From the NCBI GenBank assembly GCA_902531515.1, contig CACAEJ010000004.1:1-64000 (forward strand): a stretch of DNA of 64,000 nucleotides, read 5' to 3'. Source of the DNA: an uncultured Pseudohongiella sp. GTDB lineage: Bacteria > Pseudomonadota > Gammaproteobacteria > Pseudomonadales > Pseudohongiellaceae. Shown here one piece after another: positions 18,641-26,922 of the stretch (position 1 is the first letter of the stretch; the number at the start of each line of letters is the position of its first letter). Made by a program: the position numbers and the translations under genes. The notes beneath the pieces were generated by a model. That model did not search any database and was not told where the DNA came from. It saw only the letters and a program-made list of their open reading frames with translations.

Positions 18641-19186
18641 ATGTCGATTCAAGAGGGAAATAATGCAAATATCAAATGGATTGGTGTTACCTCAGTGCTA
18701 TTCGGGGTTCTTCTGATTGCCAATCATGGCAACGAAATTCTAAGACAATTTGTCATCGTGCCCGACTCTGTTGCCGAATCAGCAGTAGTTGCGGATTGTC
18801 GGCCGGATGAATTGGAGGAGGAAAACCTAAGCTTGAAAGAATGCCATTTGATGGTGAGTAATGTCCAAATCATTCTCGCATCATCACCATCATGGTTCAG
18901 ACCGGTCTCAGTCTGCTTGTATCTTTTAGGATTTCTTTTTGCCTTATTCTCATTGCTATCTGGGATGCGTTTTATAACTAGCCCCGATTCTGCCCAGCGC
19001 TCGCTTCGCGCAAGTTTTGTTTCTCTTACGGCTATTGATTTTCTGATTTTTGCAACAGTCTCAACTACAGGGCCCTTATTAAGATCAATTTATCTGTGGC
19101 CAAACCTTCTCTGGTTTTTCATTCATCTTGCTTTATTAGCCGCAGTTGTCAGCTATAATTCAGGGTCAACACAAGAGGTAAACTAG
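18641..19186 (+). CDS. Four-helix membrane protein of unknown function
   Basis: A 181-residue protein with predicted membrane helices at about residues 12-28, 87-107, 124-142 and 148-170, and a cysteine-containing loop between the first two (VVADCRPDELEEENLSLKECHLMV) that would face the periplasm. No family recognised. Its TAG stop shares one base with the GTG start of the cytochrome b561 gene, so the two are translationally coupled, and it may be an accessory subunit or partner of that cytochrome. Confidence 0.65.
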   Translation: MSIQEGNNANIKWIGVTSVLFGVLLIANHGNEILRQFVIVPDSVAESAVVADCRPDELEEENLSLKECHLMVSNVQIILASSPSWFRPVSVCLYLLGFLFALFSLLSGMRFITSPDSAQRSLRASFVSLTAIDFLIFATVSTTGPLLRSIYLWPNLLWFFIHLALLAAVVSYNSGSTQEVN

Positions 19187-19719
19187 TGCCGAATAAAGTT
19201 GAAAGGTCAAAAGTATTTTCCCACTGGTTAATTGCCATCAGTATTTTCTTTCTTTTCGTAAGTAGTTGGTGGATGCTGGCATTACCTCTCCCATCAGAGA
19301 ACTTTACTTACCGACAGTTACCATTCCAATTGCATAAAAATATTGGGATAACCATTTTTTTAATTATTATTTGGTTGCTTACAATCAGAATTTTGAAGGC
19401 TCGGGAAAGATTCCATTCGTCAATTAAAAAATCGGAGAAGTTGGCTGAAAGGGTTCACCTAGTAATTTATTTTCTTATCGCTTCTTGTTGTATTAGCGGG
19501 TATTTGTCTTCCTCCTATAGCGGTTGGGGCACAACTGTATGGTGGCTACTGGATTTGACCTCTTGGGCAGAAGAGAATGATTCGTTGAATATACTGTTCT
19601 CGGATTTTCATTTGTGGTCGTGTTGGGTGCTGCTGTTAGCTGTTGTCGGACATATAGGGGTCGCCCTATACCATGCTTTCAAGAATGATCAGGATATAGA
19701 CAAGATGTATCGCTGGTAA
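19186..19719 (+). CDS. Cytochrome b561 family protein
   Basis: A 177-residue four-helix diheme-b membrane protein of the bacterial cytochrome b561 (CybB) type. Candidate heme-ligating histidines are in FSHWLIAIS (about residue 13), FQLHKNIG (about 49), ERVHLVIY (about 90) and VVGHIGVALYHA (about 158-165). CybB proteins oxidise quinol, in E. coli passing electrons to superoxide. The start is GTG, overlapping the preceding stop by one base. Threonine synthase follows after 34 bases, with no functional link apparent. Confidence 0.82.
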   Translation: MPNKVERSKVFSHWLIAISIFFLFVSSWWMLALPLPSENFTYRQLPFQLHKNIGITIFLIIIWLLTIRILKARERFHSSIKKSEKLAERVHLVIYFLIASCCISGYLSSSYSGWGTTVWWLLDLTSWAEENDSLNILFSDFHLWSCWVLLLAVVGHIGVALYHAFKNDQDIDKMYRW

Positions 19720-19753
19720 CTTTGTCTTACGTAATTTAAAGGCTCTACTGACT

Positions 19754-20989
19754 ATGAATGAATATCAGACTTTCGTGACCCATCTGGAGTGCAGCTATAC
19801 CGGAAAAGTGTACCCAGCTGATAAGCTCCATGGCCTCTCGGATGAGGATAAGCCTCTACTCGTAAGATACGACCTAGAGAAGATATCTAAATCAGTTACC
19901 AGAGATTCACTGATTATGCGTGCCCCCGAATTTTGGAGATATAGAGAGCTCCTACCCGTAAGGAAGTCTAAGAACATTGTTCGCCTGGGGGAGATAATGA
20001 CTCCGTTATTACCGGCTAATAATCTGCAACACGAATGGGGAAGTGGCGAAATCTTAATTAAAGACGAAGGAAGATTACCTACGGGCTCTTTTAAAGCCCG
20101 AGGACTCGCACTGGCTGTTGCTATGGCTAAGGAACTGGGCGTCAAACGGATGGCAATGCCAACTAACGGCAATGCCGGTGCCGCTTTGGCAGCTTACTGT
20201 TCGCGCGCAGGTATAGAAACTTTCGTGTTTTGTCCAGACGACACTCCTAAAGTAAATGTTGATGAAATCGCATTTCTAGGTGCTAAAACATTCTTGGCAA
20301 ATGGTTTTATTAACGACTGCGGGCGTATAGTTGGTGAAGGCAAAGGTCAAATGAATTGGTTTGACACTTCAACGTTAAAGGAGCCGTATAGAATAGAGGG
20401 TAAAAAGACGATGGGGCTGGAGTTGGCTGAGCAACTCAATTGGAATGTGCCAGATGTAATTATTTATCCAACCGGTGGAGGAACTGGATTGATTGGTATG
20501 TGGAAAGCTTTTAATGAACTAGAGCAGATTGGATGGATAGGATCAAAACGACCTAGGATGGTTGCGGTTCAAGCTGAAGGTTGTGCGCCGATAGTGAAGG
20601 CGTTTAAAAAAGGGGAGAGACATGCGGAGCCGTGGGAAAATGCCGAGACAATTGCCGCTGGGATACGAGTACCTGCTGCTGTTGGTGATTTCTTGATTTT
20701 GGATGCGGTTCGTGAAAGCAATGGATTTGCTGTAGCAGTAAGTGATGAAGAAATTACTTCAGCACATAAGGATTGTGCGCTTAAGGAGGGCATTCTTCTT
20801 TGTCCAGAGGGCGCAGCAACCTTGGCTGCTCTAAAAAAAGAGCTTATATCTGGTCGAATCAAGAGTACCGAACAGGTTATGCTGTTCAATTGTGCGACCG
20901 GACTTAAGTATCCAATGCAAACAACTCATCACAAAATAAATCTCAAAGAGTCAGTTAACTATGATTGGATCGAAGAAAGTTTATCTTAG
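19754..20989 (+). CDS. thrC: Threonine synthase
   Basis: A 411-residue PLP enzyme of fold type II, converting O-phospho-L-homoserine to threonine. The N-terminal LECSYTGKVYPADKLHGL resembles the short zinc-ribbon-like start of this clade, though only one cysteine is kept. The PLP lysine is in LPTGSFKARGL near residue 115, and PTNGNAGAALAAYCSRAG and the glycine-rich YPTGGGTGLIGMW (about 240) hold substrate and cofactor phosphate. It is the longer, plant/archaeal-like type, distinct from E. coli ThrC. The possible alternative is another type II enzyme such as threonine dehydratase, but the length and N-terminus favour ThrC. hom and thrB are not in the window. Confidence 0.85.
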   Translation: MNEYQTFVTHLECSYTGKVYPADKLHGLSDEDKPLLVRYDLEKISKSVTRDSLIMRAPEFWRYRELLPVRKSKNIVRLGEIMTPLLPANNLQHEWGSGEILIKDEGRLPTGSFKARGLALAVAMAKELGVKRMAMPTNGNAGAALAAYCSRAGIETFVFCPDDTPKVNVDEIAFLGAKTFLANGFINDCGRIVGEGKGQMNWFDTSTLKEPYRIEGKKTMGLELAEQLNWNVPDVIIYPTGGGTGLIGMWKAFNELEQIGWIGSKRPRMVAVQAEGCAPIVKAFKKGERHAEPWENAETIAAGIRVPAAVGDFLILDAVRESNGFAVAVSDEEITSAHKDCALKEGILLCPEGAATLAALKKELISGRIKSTEQVMLFNCATGLKYPMQTTHHKINLKESVNYDWIEESLS

Positions 20990-21012
20990 AGAATTATCCG
21001 GGGGTCGTCTTT

Positions 21013-21663
21013 ATGAAGGTTGAAGATAACAAGAATATTGATCTTTACACATGGGCTACTCCGAATGGCCGGAAGGTATCGATAATGCTGGAAGAGTTGG
21101 GCTTAGAGTACAATGTAATACCCGTTGATATTACGAAGGGGGACCAAAACGATCCAGCATTCATCTCATTTAGTCCGAATAACAAAATACCGGCAATAAT
21201 CGATCATGAAACTGGCGCAAAGATGATGGAATCAGGTGCAATTTTAATGTATCTGGCAAAAAAAACTGGTCGTTTCATGAGTGATGTTGGTGAGCAATAT
21301 TGGGATGAACTGCAATGGTTGATGTTTCAAATGGGTCATGTCGGACCTATGTTAGGTCAAACACATCATTTCGTTAAGTTTAATCCTGGAAAGGCACCTT
21401 ACGCGGAGGAAAGATATAAGAAAGAGAATATCCGGCTTTATGGTGTTCTTGAGAAACGATTAAAGGGAAGAGAGTTCATTTGCGAAGATTATTCAGTAGT
21501 TGATATTGCGACTTGGCCTTGGATCTCACGCTATGAATTTCAACAGATGGATCTTACAGACTATCCGAGCCTCAAAGATTGGTACTTGCGAGTCGCTTCA
21601 AGGCCCGCCGTTCAGAGAGGATATGCCGTTCCCCTTGACCTGCCCGTGCCGCTGCCAGAGTAA
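21013..21663 (+). CDS. Glutathione S-transferase family protein (YfcG/YghU-like)
   Basis: A 216-residue GST. The frame is open from a TTG at 20965 inside thrC, but the ATG at 21013, with GGGGGT before it, starts where family members start. The N-terminal thioredoxin-like domain reads IDLYTWATPNGRKVSIMLEELGLEYNVIPVDI, the pattern of the disulfide-reducing YfcG/YghU group in which Thr and Asn (TPNG) take the catalytic position. The cis-proline NKIPAI and ESGAILMYLA follow. The C-terminal helical domain ends YSVVDIATWPWISRYEFQQMDL. It lies 23 bases after thrC and is probably co-transcribed. Confidence 0.88.
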   Translation: MKVEDNKNIDLYTWATPNGRKVSIMLEELGLEYNVIPVDITKGDQNDPAFISFSPNNKIPAIIDHETGAKMMESGAILMYLAKKTGRFMSDVGEQYWDELQWLMFQMGHVGPMLGQTHHFVKFNPGKAPYAEERYKKENIRLYGVLEKRLKGREFICEDYSVVDIATWPWISRYEFQQMDLTDYPSLKDWYLRVASRPAVQRGYAVPLDLPVPLPE

Positions 21664-21704
21664 AGCTTGAAAAATTTTCCGGCAGCAATCCAGCCATAAA
21701 GTCT

Positions 21705-23009
21705 TTAATTTTTCAGACTGTCGTAGACTAAATCAGTTACAACGCCGCGCATGTTCGCAGAGCCCGGCCTTCTCTGTCCCCTTGCCTGAATCATTCCGAT
21801 CCAAAACATATCTTTGCTGGGATCGATCCAAAACCATGTGCCGGCAGCACCCGACCAGTAGTAGGTTCCTGGTCCTTGTGGAGAGTGAGCAAGCTCTGGA
21901 TCATAGATCACCGCAAAATCCACCCCAAACCCAACACCCGCTTGACCAGGGCGGTCAGTCCCCCCGCGAATATCCAGTTCGTCTCTAAGGCTATTTGTGC
22001 GCATAATTCTTACCGACTCTGGTGTCAAAATTCTTGCTCCTTCTAAGGATCCTTCATTTACGAGCATTTGCAGAAATCTCGCATAGTCGTGAATAGAAGA
22101 GACCAATCCACCGCCTCCAGACTCTAATCGACTTGGATCCAAATAATTGGGTCGGTCCTGACGATGTGGACGCTGTACCAGACGATGTCGTTCAGAATCC
22201 CAGTTGTGTACTTCTGCAAACCTGGGTTGATCTTCTTGTTTAACGAAGAAACTGGTATCTGTCATTTTTAATGGTTCAAGAATATGCTCTTCCAGGAACG
22301 AGCCGTAGCTCATGCCGGTAAGTTTTTCAACAATGTAGCCTTGAATGTCGACCGCAATAGAGTAGTACCACTGCTCTCCTGGTTGAGAAAGCAGTGGAAT
22401 TTGCGCCACTTTATCTACTAGTTCAGTCAGGTCTGATGAGGCAAGCACCTGTTTTTGTCTGAATGCTTTGTTGACAGGATCGTCACCTCTTAATCCATAA
22501 CCAAAACCGGCCGAGTGGTTGAGTAGTTCGCGCATGGTTGGCTCACGAGTCATTGGAACCAGATTGGTCTTGTTTTCATCGAAAGACTCCATGACCTGAA
22601 GTTCCTTAAATTCAGGTATGAATTTACTGACAGGGTCATCAAATTTCCACAAACCTTGTTCATGTAAAATCATCAGAGCAACTCCGGTCACGGGTTTCGT
22701 CATTGAATAAATTCGGAACAAGGTGTCTTTACGCATCGGGACTTGATCATCAAGCCTGGCAAATCCAGCACTTTCCAATGTAGCGACTTTACCATCTTTC
22801 GCTAACATCCAGACCATTCCAGCCACGTCTTGATTCTTAACGATCTCCCTCATCGCTTGATCTAATTTCTCAATGCCGGATTCCGAAAAATCCGATTGGG
22901 ACGGACTCATTTCACTTTGTGGCCAGGAGAACTCAGAAGCAACTGTGATATGGGTATATGTGAAGGCTAGAAGAGCTACAAAGGTTGTAATTTTCAGATG
23001 AATTTGCAT
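21705..23009 (-). CDS. Serine hydrolase, beta-lactamase (class C)/EstB family, secreted
   Basis: A 434-residue periplasmic hydrolase with a signal peptide (about residues 1-25). The serine motif SxxK is SMTK (in FRIYSMTKPVTG, about residue 102). The second motif, usually Tyr-x-Asn, reads YSIA, lacking the Asn, and the third region reads WSGAAGT, more like esterase/aminopeptidase members than true beta-lactamases. Likely substrates are esters or D-amino peptides. The start could also be the ATG at 23021. Convergent with the GST gene; divergent spacing of 73 bases to the next gene upstream, which faces the same way. Confidence 0.82.
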   Translation of the reverse strand: MQIHLKITTFVALLAFTYTHITVASEFSWPQSEMSPSQSDFSESGIEKLDQAMREIVKNQDVAGMVWMLAKDGKVATLESAGFARLDDQVPMRKDTLFRIYSMTKPVTGVALMILHEQGLWKFDDPVSKFIPEFKELQVMESFDENKTNLVPMTREPTMRELLNHSAGFGYGLRGDDPVNKAFRQKQVLASSDLTELVDKVAQIPLLSQPGEQWYYSIAVDIQGYIVEKLTGMSYGSFLEEHILEPLKMTDTSFFVKQEDQPRFAEVHNWDSERHRLVQRPHRQDRPNYLDPSRLESGGGGLVSSIHDYARFLQMLVNEGSLEGARILTPESVRIMRTNSLRDELDIRGGTDRPGQAGVGFGVDFAVIYDPELAHSPQGPGTYYWSGAAGTWFWIDPSKDMFWIGMIQARGQRRPGSANMRGVVTDLVYDSLKN

Positions 23010-23094
23010 GGCAGGTCTCATGATTTTTGTTTTTATAGAAAAGAATTAGAGGGTCAGTATTCTGGGTTAGTTTTTGACCGCACTTTTTGAGAAT

Positions 23095-24051
23095 TTACCT
23101 CGAATTTTTTTTCAGACTAGTCGGAAGTATATCAGACGCTAAATTGGTCTCTATGATTATTTTGATCTCTTCGGACAGTTGTTTGTAGAAGGAGCTAGTC
23201 GGTGAAGTGTTTCTCCAGACAAGGGCATGGTTTCTAACTACACTAATGCCTTCCACGTCAGCGACGCGTAATTCTTCTTCGTCTCTAATTTCTGATTTTG
23301 CATAAAGAGCGGGCAGAAATGCTACACCCATTCCCATAACAACCATTTGTCTTAAAGTATCCAAGCTTGTTCCTTCGTAGTCTCTCAACACAGGAGCACC
23401 CACTTGTTCACAAAGTTCTGTTATCTGTCTGTGGAACAAGTGGTGTTCGCTGATCGTGAGGACGGGTTCACCAAGCAAGTCCTCCCGCTTGATTATAGGT
23501 CTGTCGGCTAGTCGATGATCTCGAGCTAGAGCAAGTTTAAGAGGCTCTCTGAAAAGAGGCGCAACTGTCAGTTCCGACGACATAATCGGCAATGTAGTTA
23601 GTATAAGGTCGTGCTGGCCATTAATAAGCCCAGTTTCTAACTCACCGGGAGGATTCTCCCTAACGTAAAGCTTAAGATCTGTATGCTTATTGTGAATGGG
23701 ATTTAAAATATGAGGCAATAAGTAAGGACCAAGGGTTGGAGTTACGCCTAGTCTGTAGGTTCCTATTCCGCCACCGGACAATAAGGCAGCTTGCGTTGTA
23801 AATCCTTGAGCCTCTTCTAAGATTCTTCGGGCGCTTAAAAGTAACTCGCGCCCTTGAGGTGTTGTATTAATTCCTTTACGAGTGCGTTCAAATAGCTGAA
23901 CTTTTAGTGCCCGTTCCATGGTTGCTACCTGATTACTTAGCGTTGGTTGTGTTATTTCCAGTCGAAAGGCGGCTTGTCTAAAACTTCCATACTCGGCTAC
24001 GGCTGCGAAGTATTGAAGCTGCTTCAAGGAAAAATGGTTGAGATTGTCCAT
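23095..24051 (-). CDS. LysR-type regulator of the OxyR clade, peroxidatic cysteine missing
   Basis: A 318-residue LysR-type regulator: HTH at about residues 8-67 (FSLKQLQYFAAVAEYGSFRQAA, ITQPTLSNQVATME) and an effector domain whose TSLDTLRQMVVMGMGVAFLPAL matches the OxyR segment following the redox loop. In E. coli OxyR the loop holds Cys199 and Cys208. Lining up the second cysteine with Cys214 here places Leu205 at the Cys199 position (HHLFHRQITELC), so the peroxide-sensing disulfide cannot form as in OxyR. It may sense another ligand or act constitutively. Divergent from the SulP transporter gene across 128 bases, a probable target. Confidence 0.85.
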   Translation of the reverse strand: MDNLNHFSLKQLQYFAAVAEYGSFRQAAFRLEITQPTLSNQVATMERALKVQLFERTRKGINTTPQGRELLLSARRILEEAQGFTTQAALLSGGGIGTYRLGVTPTLGPYLLPHILNPIHNKHTDLKLYVRENPPGELETGLINGQHDLILTTLPIMSSELTVAPLFREPLKLALARDHRLADRPIIKREDLLGEPVLTISEHHLFHRQITELCEQVGAPVLRDYEGTSLDTLRQMVVMGMGVAFLPALYAKSEIRDEEELRVADVEGISVVRNHALVWRNTSPTSSFYKQLSEEIKIIIETNLASDILPTSLKKNSR

Positions 24052-24179
24052 TCACGATGACCATTTGTTAGACGGATTGATTTGTGATAGATAAAATCTA
24101 TAACGAATTTCCTATTTTAGCAATATTCCTATAGCAGTAATAAAATTAGAATGTTTCGCCTGATTAATCGGAGAGAAAT

Positions 24180-25796
24180 ATGCTTGGTCTTAGACTTGAT
24201 AACCTCAGGGGGGATTTATTTGGTGGGCTGACCGCAGGTGTGGTTGCCCTGCCACTGGCACTTGCTTTTGGTGAAGCTTCCGGAGCTGGGCCCATCGCCG
24301 GGCTGTACGGCGCGATTATCGTAGGCTTCTTTGCGGCTCTTTTTGGTGGGACTGGTTCGCAAATTTCCGGGCCCACGGGGCCGATGATTGTAGTTTTTGC
24401 AGGTGTCTTTAGTGCGCTGAACGGCAATCCTAGCTTAGTTTTTGCAACGGTAGTTCTCGCTGGGGCTATTCAAGTCGCTTTCGGAGTTTTTAGGTTTGGG
24501 CAATACATTAAATTGGTGCCGTACCCGGTCGTTTCAGGGTTTATGACTGGCATCGGATGCATAATAATTGCTCTCCAAACGAGTCGGCTTTTTGGTCACG
24601 AGCCTGAAGGAAGTGGGACTATTCCGGCGTTAACAGCGATACCTAGCGCCGTCCTAGATCCCAATTGGGTCGCACTAGGTTTGGGTCTTCTAACATTGTT
24701 TATTGTTTTTAACTGGCCTGGTAAGTTGGCTAAGATAGTCCCACCGCCTCTCGCAGCATTAATCATAGGAACCGTACTGAGTGTTTTTATCTCCGGCGCC
24801 CCAATTTTAGGTGATATCCCTACGGGTCTCCCCTCCTTGCTTATTCCTGAGTTCAGTAGTGAAACCATACTCATAGTATTAGAAGCAGCTTTCGTGCTGG
24901 CGCTGCTAGGCTCCTTAGATAGCCTGCTAACGTCACTTGTTGCAGATAATATGACTCGAACGAAGCACAATTCTAACAAAGAATTAATTGGACAGGGAAT
25001 TGGCAACGTCTTTGCCGGGTTCTTTGGTGGGATACCTGGCGCTGGTGCGACTATGCGTACAGTTGTTAATATCAGAACCGGAGGTCAAACTAAGATTTCA
25101 GGAATAGTACATAGCTCGCTTTTATTCGCTGTTTTGGTTTCTTTGGGCCCTCTTGCTGCGCAGATTCCTCATTCGGTTCTGGCAGGTATATTGGTAAAAG
25201 TTGGTTATGATATTGTCGACCTTCCTTATCTAAAGCGAGCGCACAAAGGGCCACGATGGGATTTGGCTTTAATGATTTTGGTTCTAACCTTAACAGTCTT
25301 CGTCGATTTGATAACAGCCGTGATAGCTGGGGTAGTGCTCGCATCTCTAGCATTTGTTAAGCAGATGGCTGATTTGCAATTAGCGAAAATTACTAGCCAA
25401 ACATCGCAGACAGAGCCTGTTTTACTGTCTGAAGAGAGGGAAATCTTAGAGGAAGTGCATGACCGTGTTACTCTTTTTGATTTTAACGGACCATTAAGTT
25501 TCGGTGCAGCAGCCGATTTAGGGCATCATGTTAGGGAGACCACAAAAGAGAGCTCGGCGCTCATTATCGATTTCTCTCGAGTTCCATTTCTCGATGTATC
25601 TGCGGCAAGGGCAGTTGCGACGATAAGTGAGGATGCTAGAGGATCTAACAAAAGGGTTTTTATTACGGGTATGAACGCTGATGTAAAGGATATCGTTCTG
25701 GGCTTGCAAGGTGAGAGTGTGTCGTCCGACATGTTCTTCGAGAATCGAAAGGCAGCGCTTGAAGCAGCGAGAGATTTTATACTTGGAAATCAGTAA
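24180..25796 (+). CDS. SulP family anion transporter with STAS domain
   Basis: A 538-residue SLC26/SulP transporter. The membrane domain begins DNLRGDLFGGLTAGVVALPLALAFGEASG, the typical first helix of the family, with about 12-14 helices up to residue 400. The C-terminal STAS domain (about 420-535) has DRVTLFDFNGPLSFGAA and LIIDFSRVPFLDVSAARAV. Substrates in the family are sulfate, bicarbonate or dicarboxylates; BicA-type bicarbonate uptake is possible, but no carbonic anhydrase is next to it. A GGAGAG ribosome site precedes the ATG. Probably controlled by the divergent LysR gene, and it ends in a strong terminator. Confidence 0.9.
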   Translation: MLGLRLDNLRGDLFGGLTAGVVALPLALAFGEASGAGPIAGLYGAIIVGFFAALFGGTGSQISGPTGPMIVVFAGVFSALNGNPSLVFATVVLAGAIQVAFGVFRFGQYIKLVPYPVVSGFMTGIGCIIIALQTSRLFGHEPEGSGTIPALTAIPSAVLDPNWVALGLGLLTLFIVFNWPGKLAKIVPPPLAALIIGTVLSVFISGAPILGDIPTGLPSLLIPEFSSETILIVLEAAFVLALLGSLDSLLTSLVADNMTRTKHNSNKELIGQGIGNVFAGFFGGIPGAGATMRTVVNIRTGGQTKISGIVHSSLLFAVLVSLGPLAAQIPHSVLAGILVKVGYDIVDLPYLKRAHKGPRWDLALMILVLTLTVFVDLITAVIAGVVLASLAFVKQMADLQLAKITSQTSQTEPVLLSEEREILEEVHDRVTLFDFNGPLSFGAAADLGHHVRETTKESSALIIDFSRVPFLDVSAARAVATISEDARGSNKRVFITGMNADVKDIVLGLQGESVSSDMFFENRKAALEAARDFILGNQ

Positions 25797-25830
25797 AGGG
25801 TTTAGATATTAGATTCTTTTAACCAAAACA

Positions 25831-25863
25831 AAAAAGCCACCTTTTATCAAAAGGTGGCTTTTT
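25831..25863. terminator. Perfect bidirectional terminator
   Basis: AAAAAGCCACCTTTT and AAAAGGTGGCTTTTT are perfect inverted copies around ATC, flanked by A and T runs. It serves both the SulP gene and the converging TorF-like gene. Confidence 0.95.
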
Positions 25864-25883
25864 ATTGATAGCGTTAATTGGTT

Positions 25884-26624
25884 TTAAGGTAGTTCGAAGT
25901 CGGTGCTCCATCCTACTACAAATTTCACCTCATCGTTATCTCTTGCAGGCATACTCGCGTAGTCTTCTACACCATCTCCATCGTCATCATCCCCGAGTGT
26001 GGTCATACTAACCATCGCGAAGAAGCCGTCTTTGGCAATACTTATATTGTAGTCCCAGTAGTCGTCTGTAGCACCGTTAAAGGAATACATGAAATCTCCT
26101 TCATGGAAACCGGCGTGAAGACCAATTTCCGCACCACTATCTAATGGAATTGCATAATCGAGAGAAGTGTAAGATGCTTTGGCGAATCCGAAATCTTCAC
26201 CAGGACCTTCATCAGGCTCTGCGTTAGTCAGAAGTGAAATCGAGGCACTGAAATTTCCATAACCTATCGCAGCGGTTACTTCCCCAAAGTCATAGCCCGC
26301 ATTCTCATCATAGTTGAAGTACAGGTAGCTAAGATCATAGCTAACTCCCCCAGCCTCCCATGCATAACCGAAGTACATGTCATGCTCGTATGAGTATGCA
26401 TCGTCGGAATCATATGAGACATTGGACGCCCATGTGCCTACATAAAAACCACTATCGCTTGCGTAGTCGATGCCGCCCTGCACGGCTGGTTCATTTATTG
26501 ATTGTGTCAATCCCCGCCAGAGGTAATTGTTGGTGACGCCGACGTTGGCGCTCCATTCTGCATGTGTGGCCCCGGAGGACATTAGTAACCCTGCTAAAGC
26601 CAACGAAGTAAGTTTTGTTTTCAT
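25884..26624 (-). CDS. TorF family putative porin
   Basis: A 246-residue outer-membrane beta-barrel of the TorF/Gcw_chp family (TIGR02001 type). The signal peptide is MKTKLTSLALAGLLMSSGATHA. The mature protein starts with the family pattern EWSANVGVTNNYLWRGLTQS and continues GGIDYASDSGFYVGTWASNV. The rest is alternating aromatic strands and acidic turns, with a Ca-site-like DDDDGDGVED loop near residue 215, and it ends VGWSTDFELP; a terminal residue of Pro rather than Phe is slightly unusual for an outer-membrane protein. Substrate unknown. Confidence 0.88.
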   Translation of the reverse strand: MKTKLTSLALAGLLMSSGATHAEWSANVGVTNNYLWRGLTQSINEPAVQGGIDYASDSGFYVGTWASNVSYDSDDAYSYEHDMYFGYAWEAGGVSYDLSYLYFNYDENAGYDFGEVTAAIGYGNFSASISLLTNAEPDEGPGEDFGFAKASYTSLDYAIPLDSGAEIGLHAGFHEGDFMYSFNGATDDYWDYNISIAKDGFFAMVSMTTLGDDDDGDGVEDYASMPARDNDEVKFVVGWSTDFELP

Positions 26625-26872
26625 AATGTATCTGGTCCCTTATTTAATTCTAGAAATTAAAGCAAAAATATCTGCTTTATATGGTTAACAGCAAAAATTG
26701 AGCCAAAACTCCCAAATATAGACTCCACCTTCGCTCTGGTAGCACATTCGATAGATTAGCCGTGATATTTTAGGCAATTTGCACCAAAAAAGTGCTTTCG
26801 CGCGTGGTTTCGCCCATCAATAAAGCAGTCGTGTTGATCAAAGAGCTTTTAGGAGGACATTTAGTTGTTTTT

Positions 26873-26922
26873 AATAATGACCTAATATACTGTATATATA
26901 TACAGCATATTAGGTCATTATT
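26873..26922. repeat. 50-bp near-perfect palindrome abutting the dnaE2 start codon
   Basis: Arms AATAATGACCTAATAT (26873-26888) and ATATTAGGTCATTATT (26907-26922) are perfect 16-base inverted copies. Between them lies an LexA box that is itself palindromic, so only one base pair (26889/26906) of the 25 fails. The right arm ends at the base before the dnaE2 ATG and contains its only Shine-Dalgarno-like AGG (26912-26914). Confidence 0.93.
26890..26905. promoter_or_regulatory. LexA box (SOS operator) of dnaE2
   Basis: CTGTATATATATACAG is the ideal gammaproteobacterial LexA operator, a perfect 16-base palindrome. It lies 17 bases upstream of dnaE2, so LexA bound here would block transcription of dnaE2 until DNA damage. 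Confidence 0.93.

Noticed and set aside
21705-23009. Antibiotic-resistance beta-lactamase
   Set aside because: The second motif lacks the Asn and the third lacks the Lys-Thr-Gly form; the protein fits the esterase/peptidase side of the family better.
26779-26805. NtrC-like site (TGCACC...GTGC) upstream of dnaE2
   Set aside because: The spacing and right half do not match well, no sigma-54 promoter is visible, and dnaE2 has a clear LexA operator.
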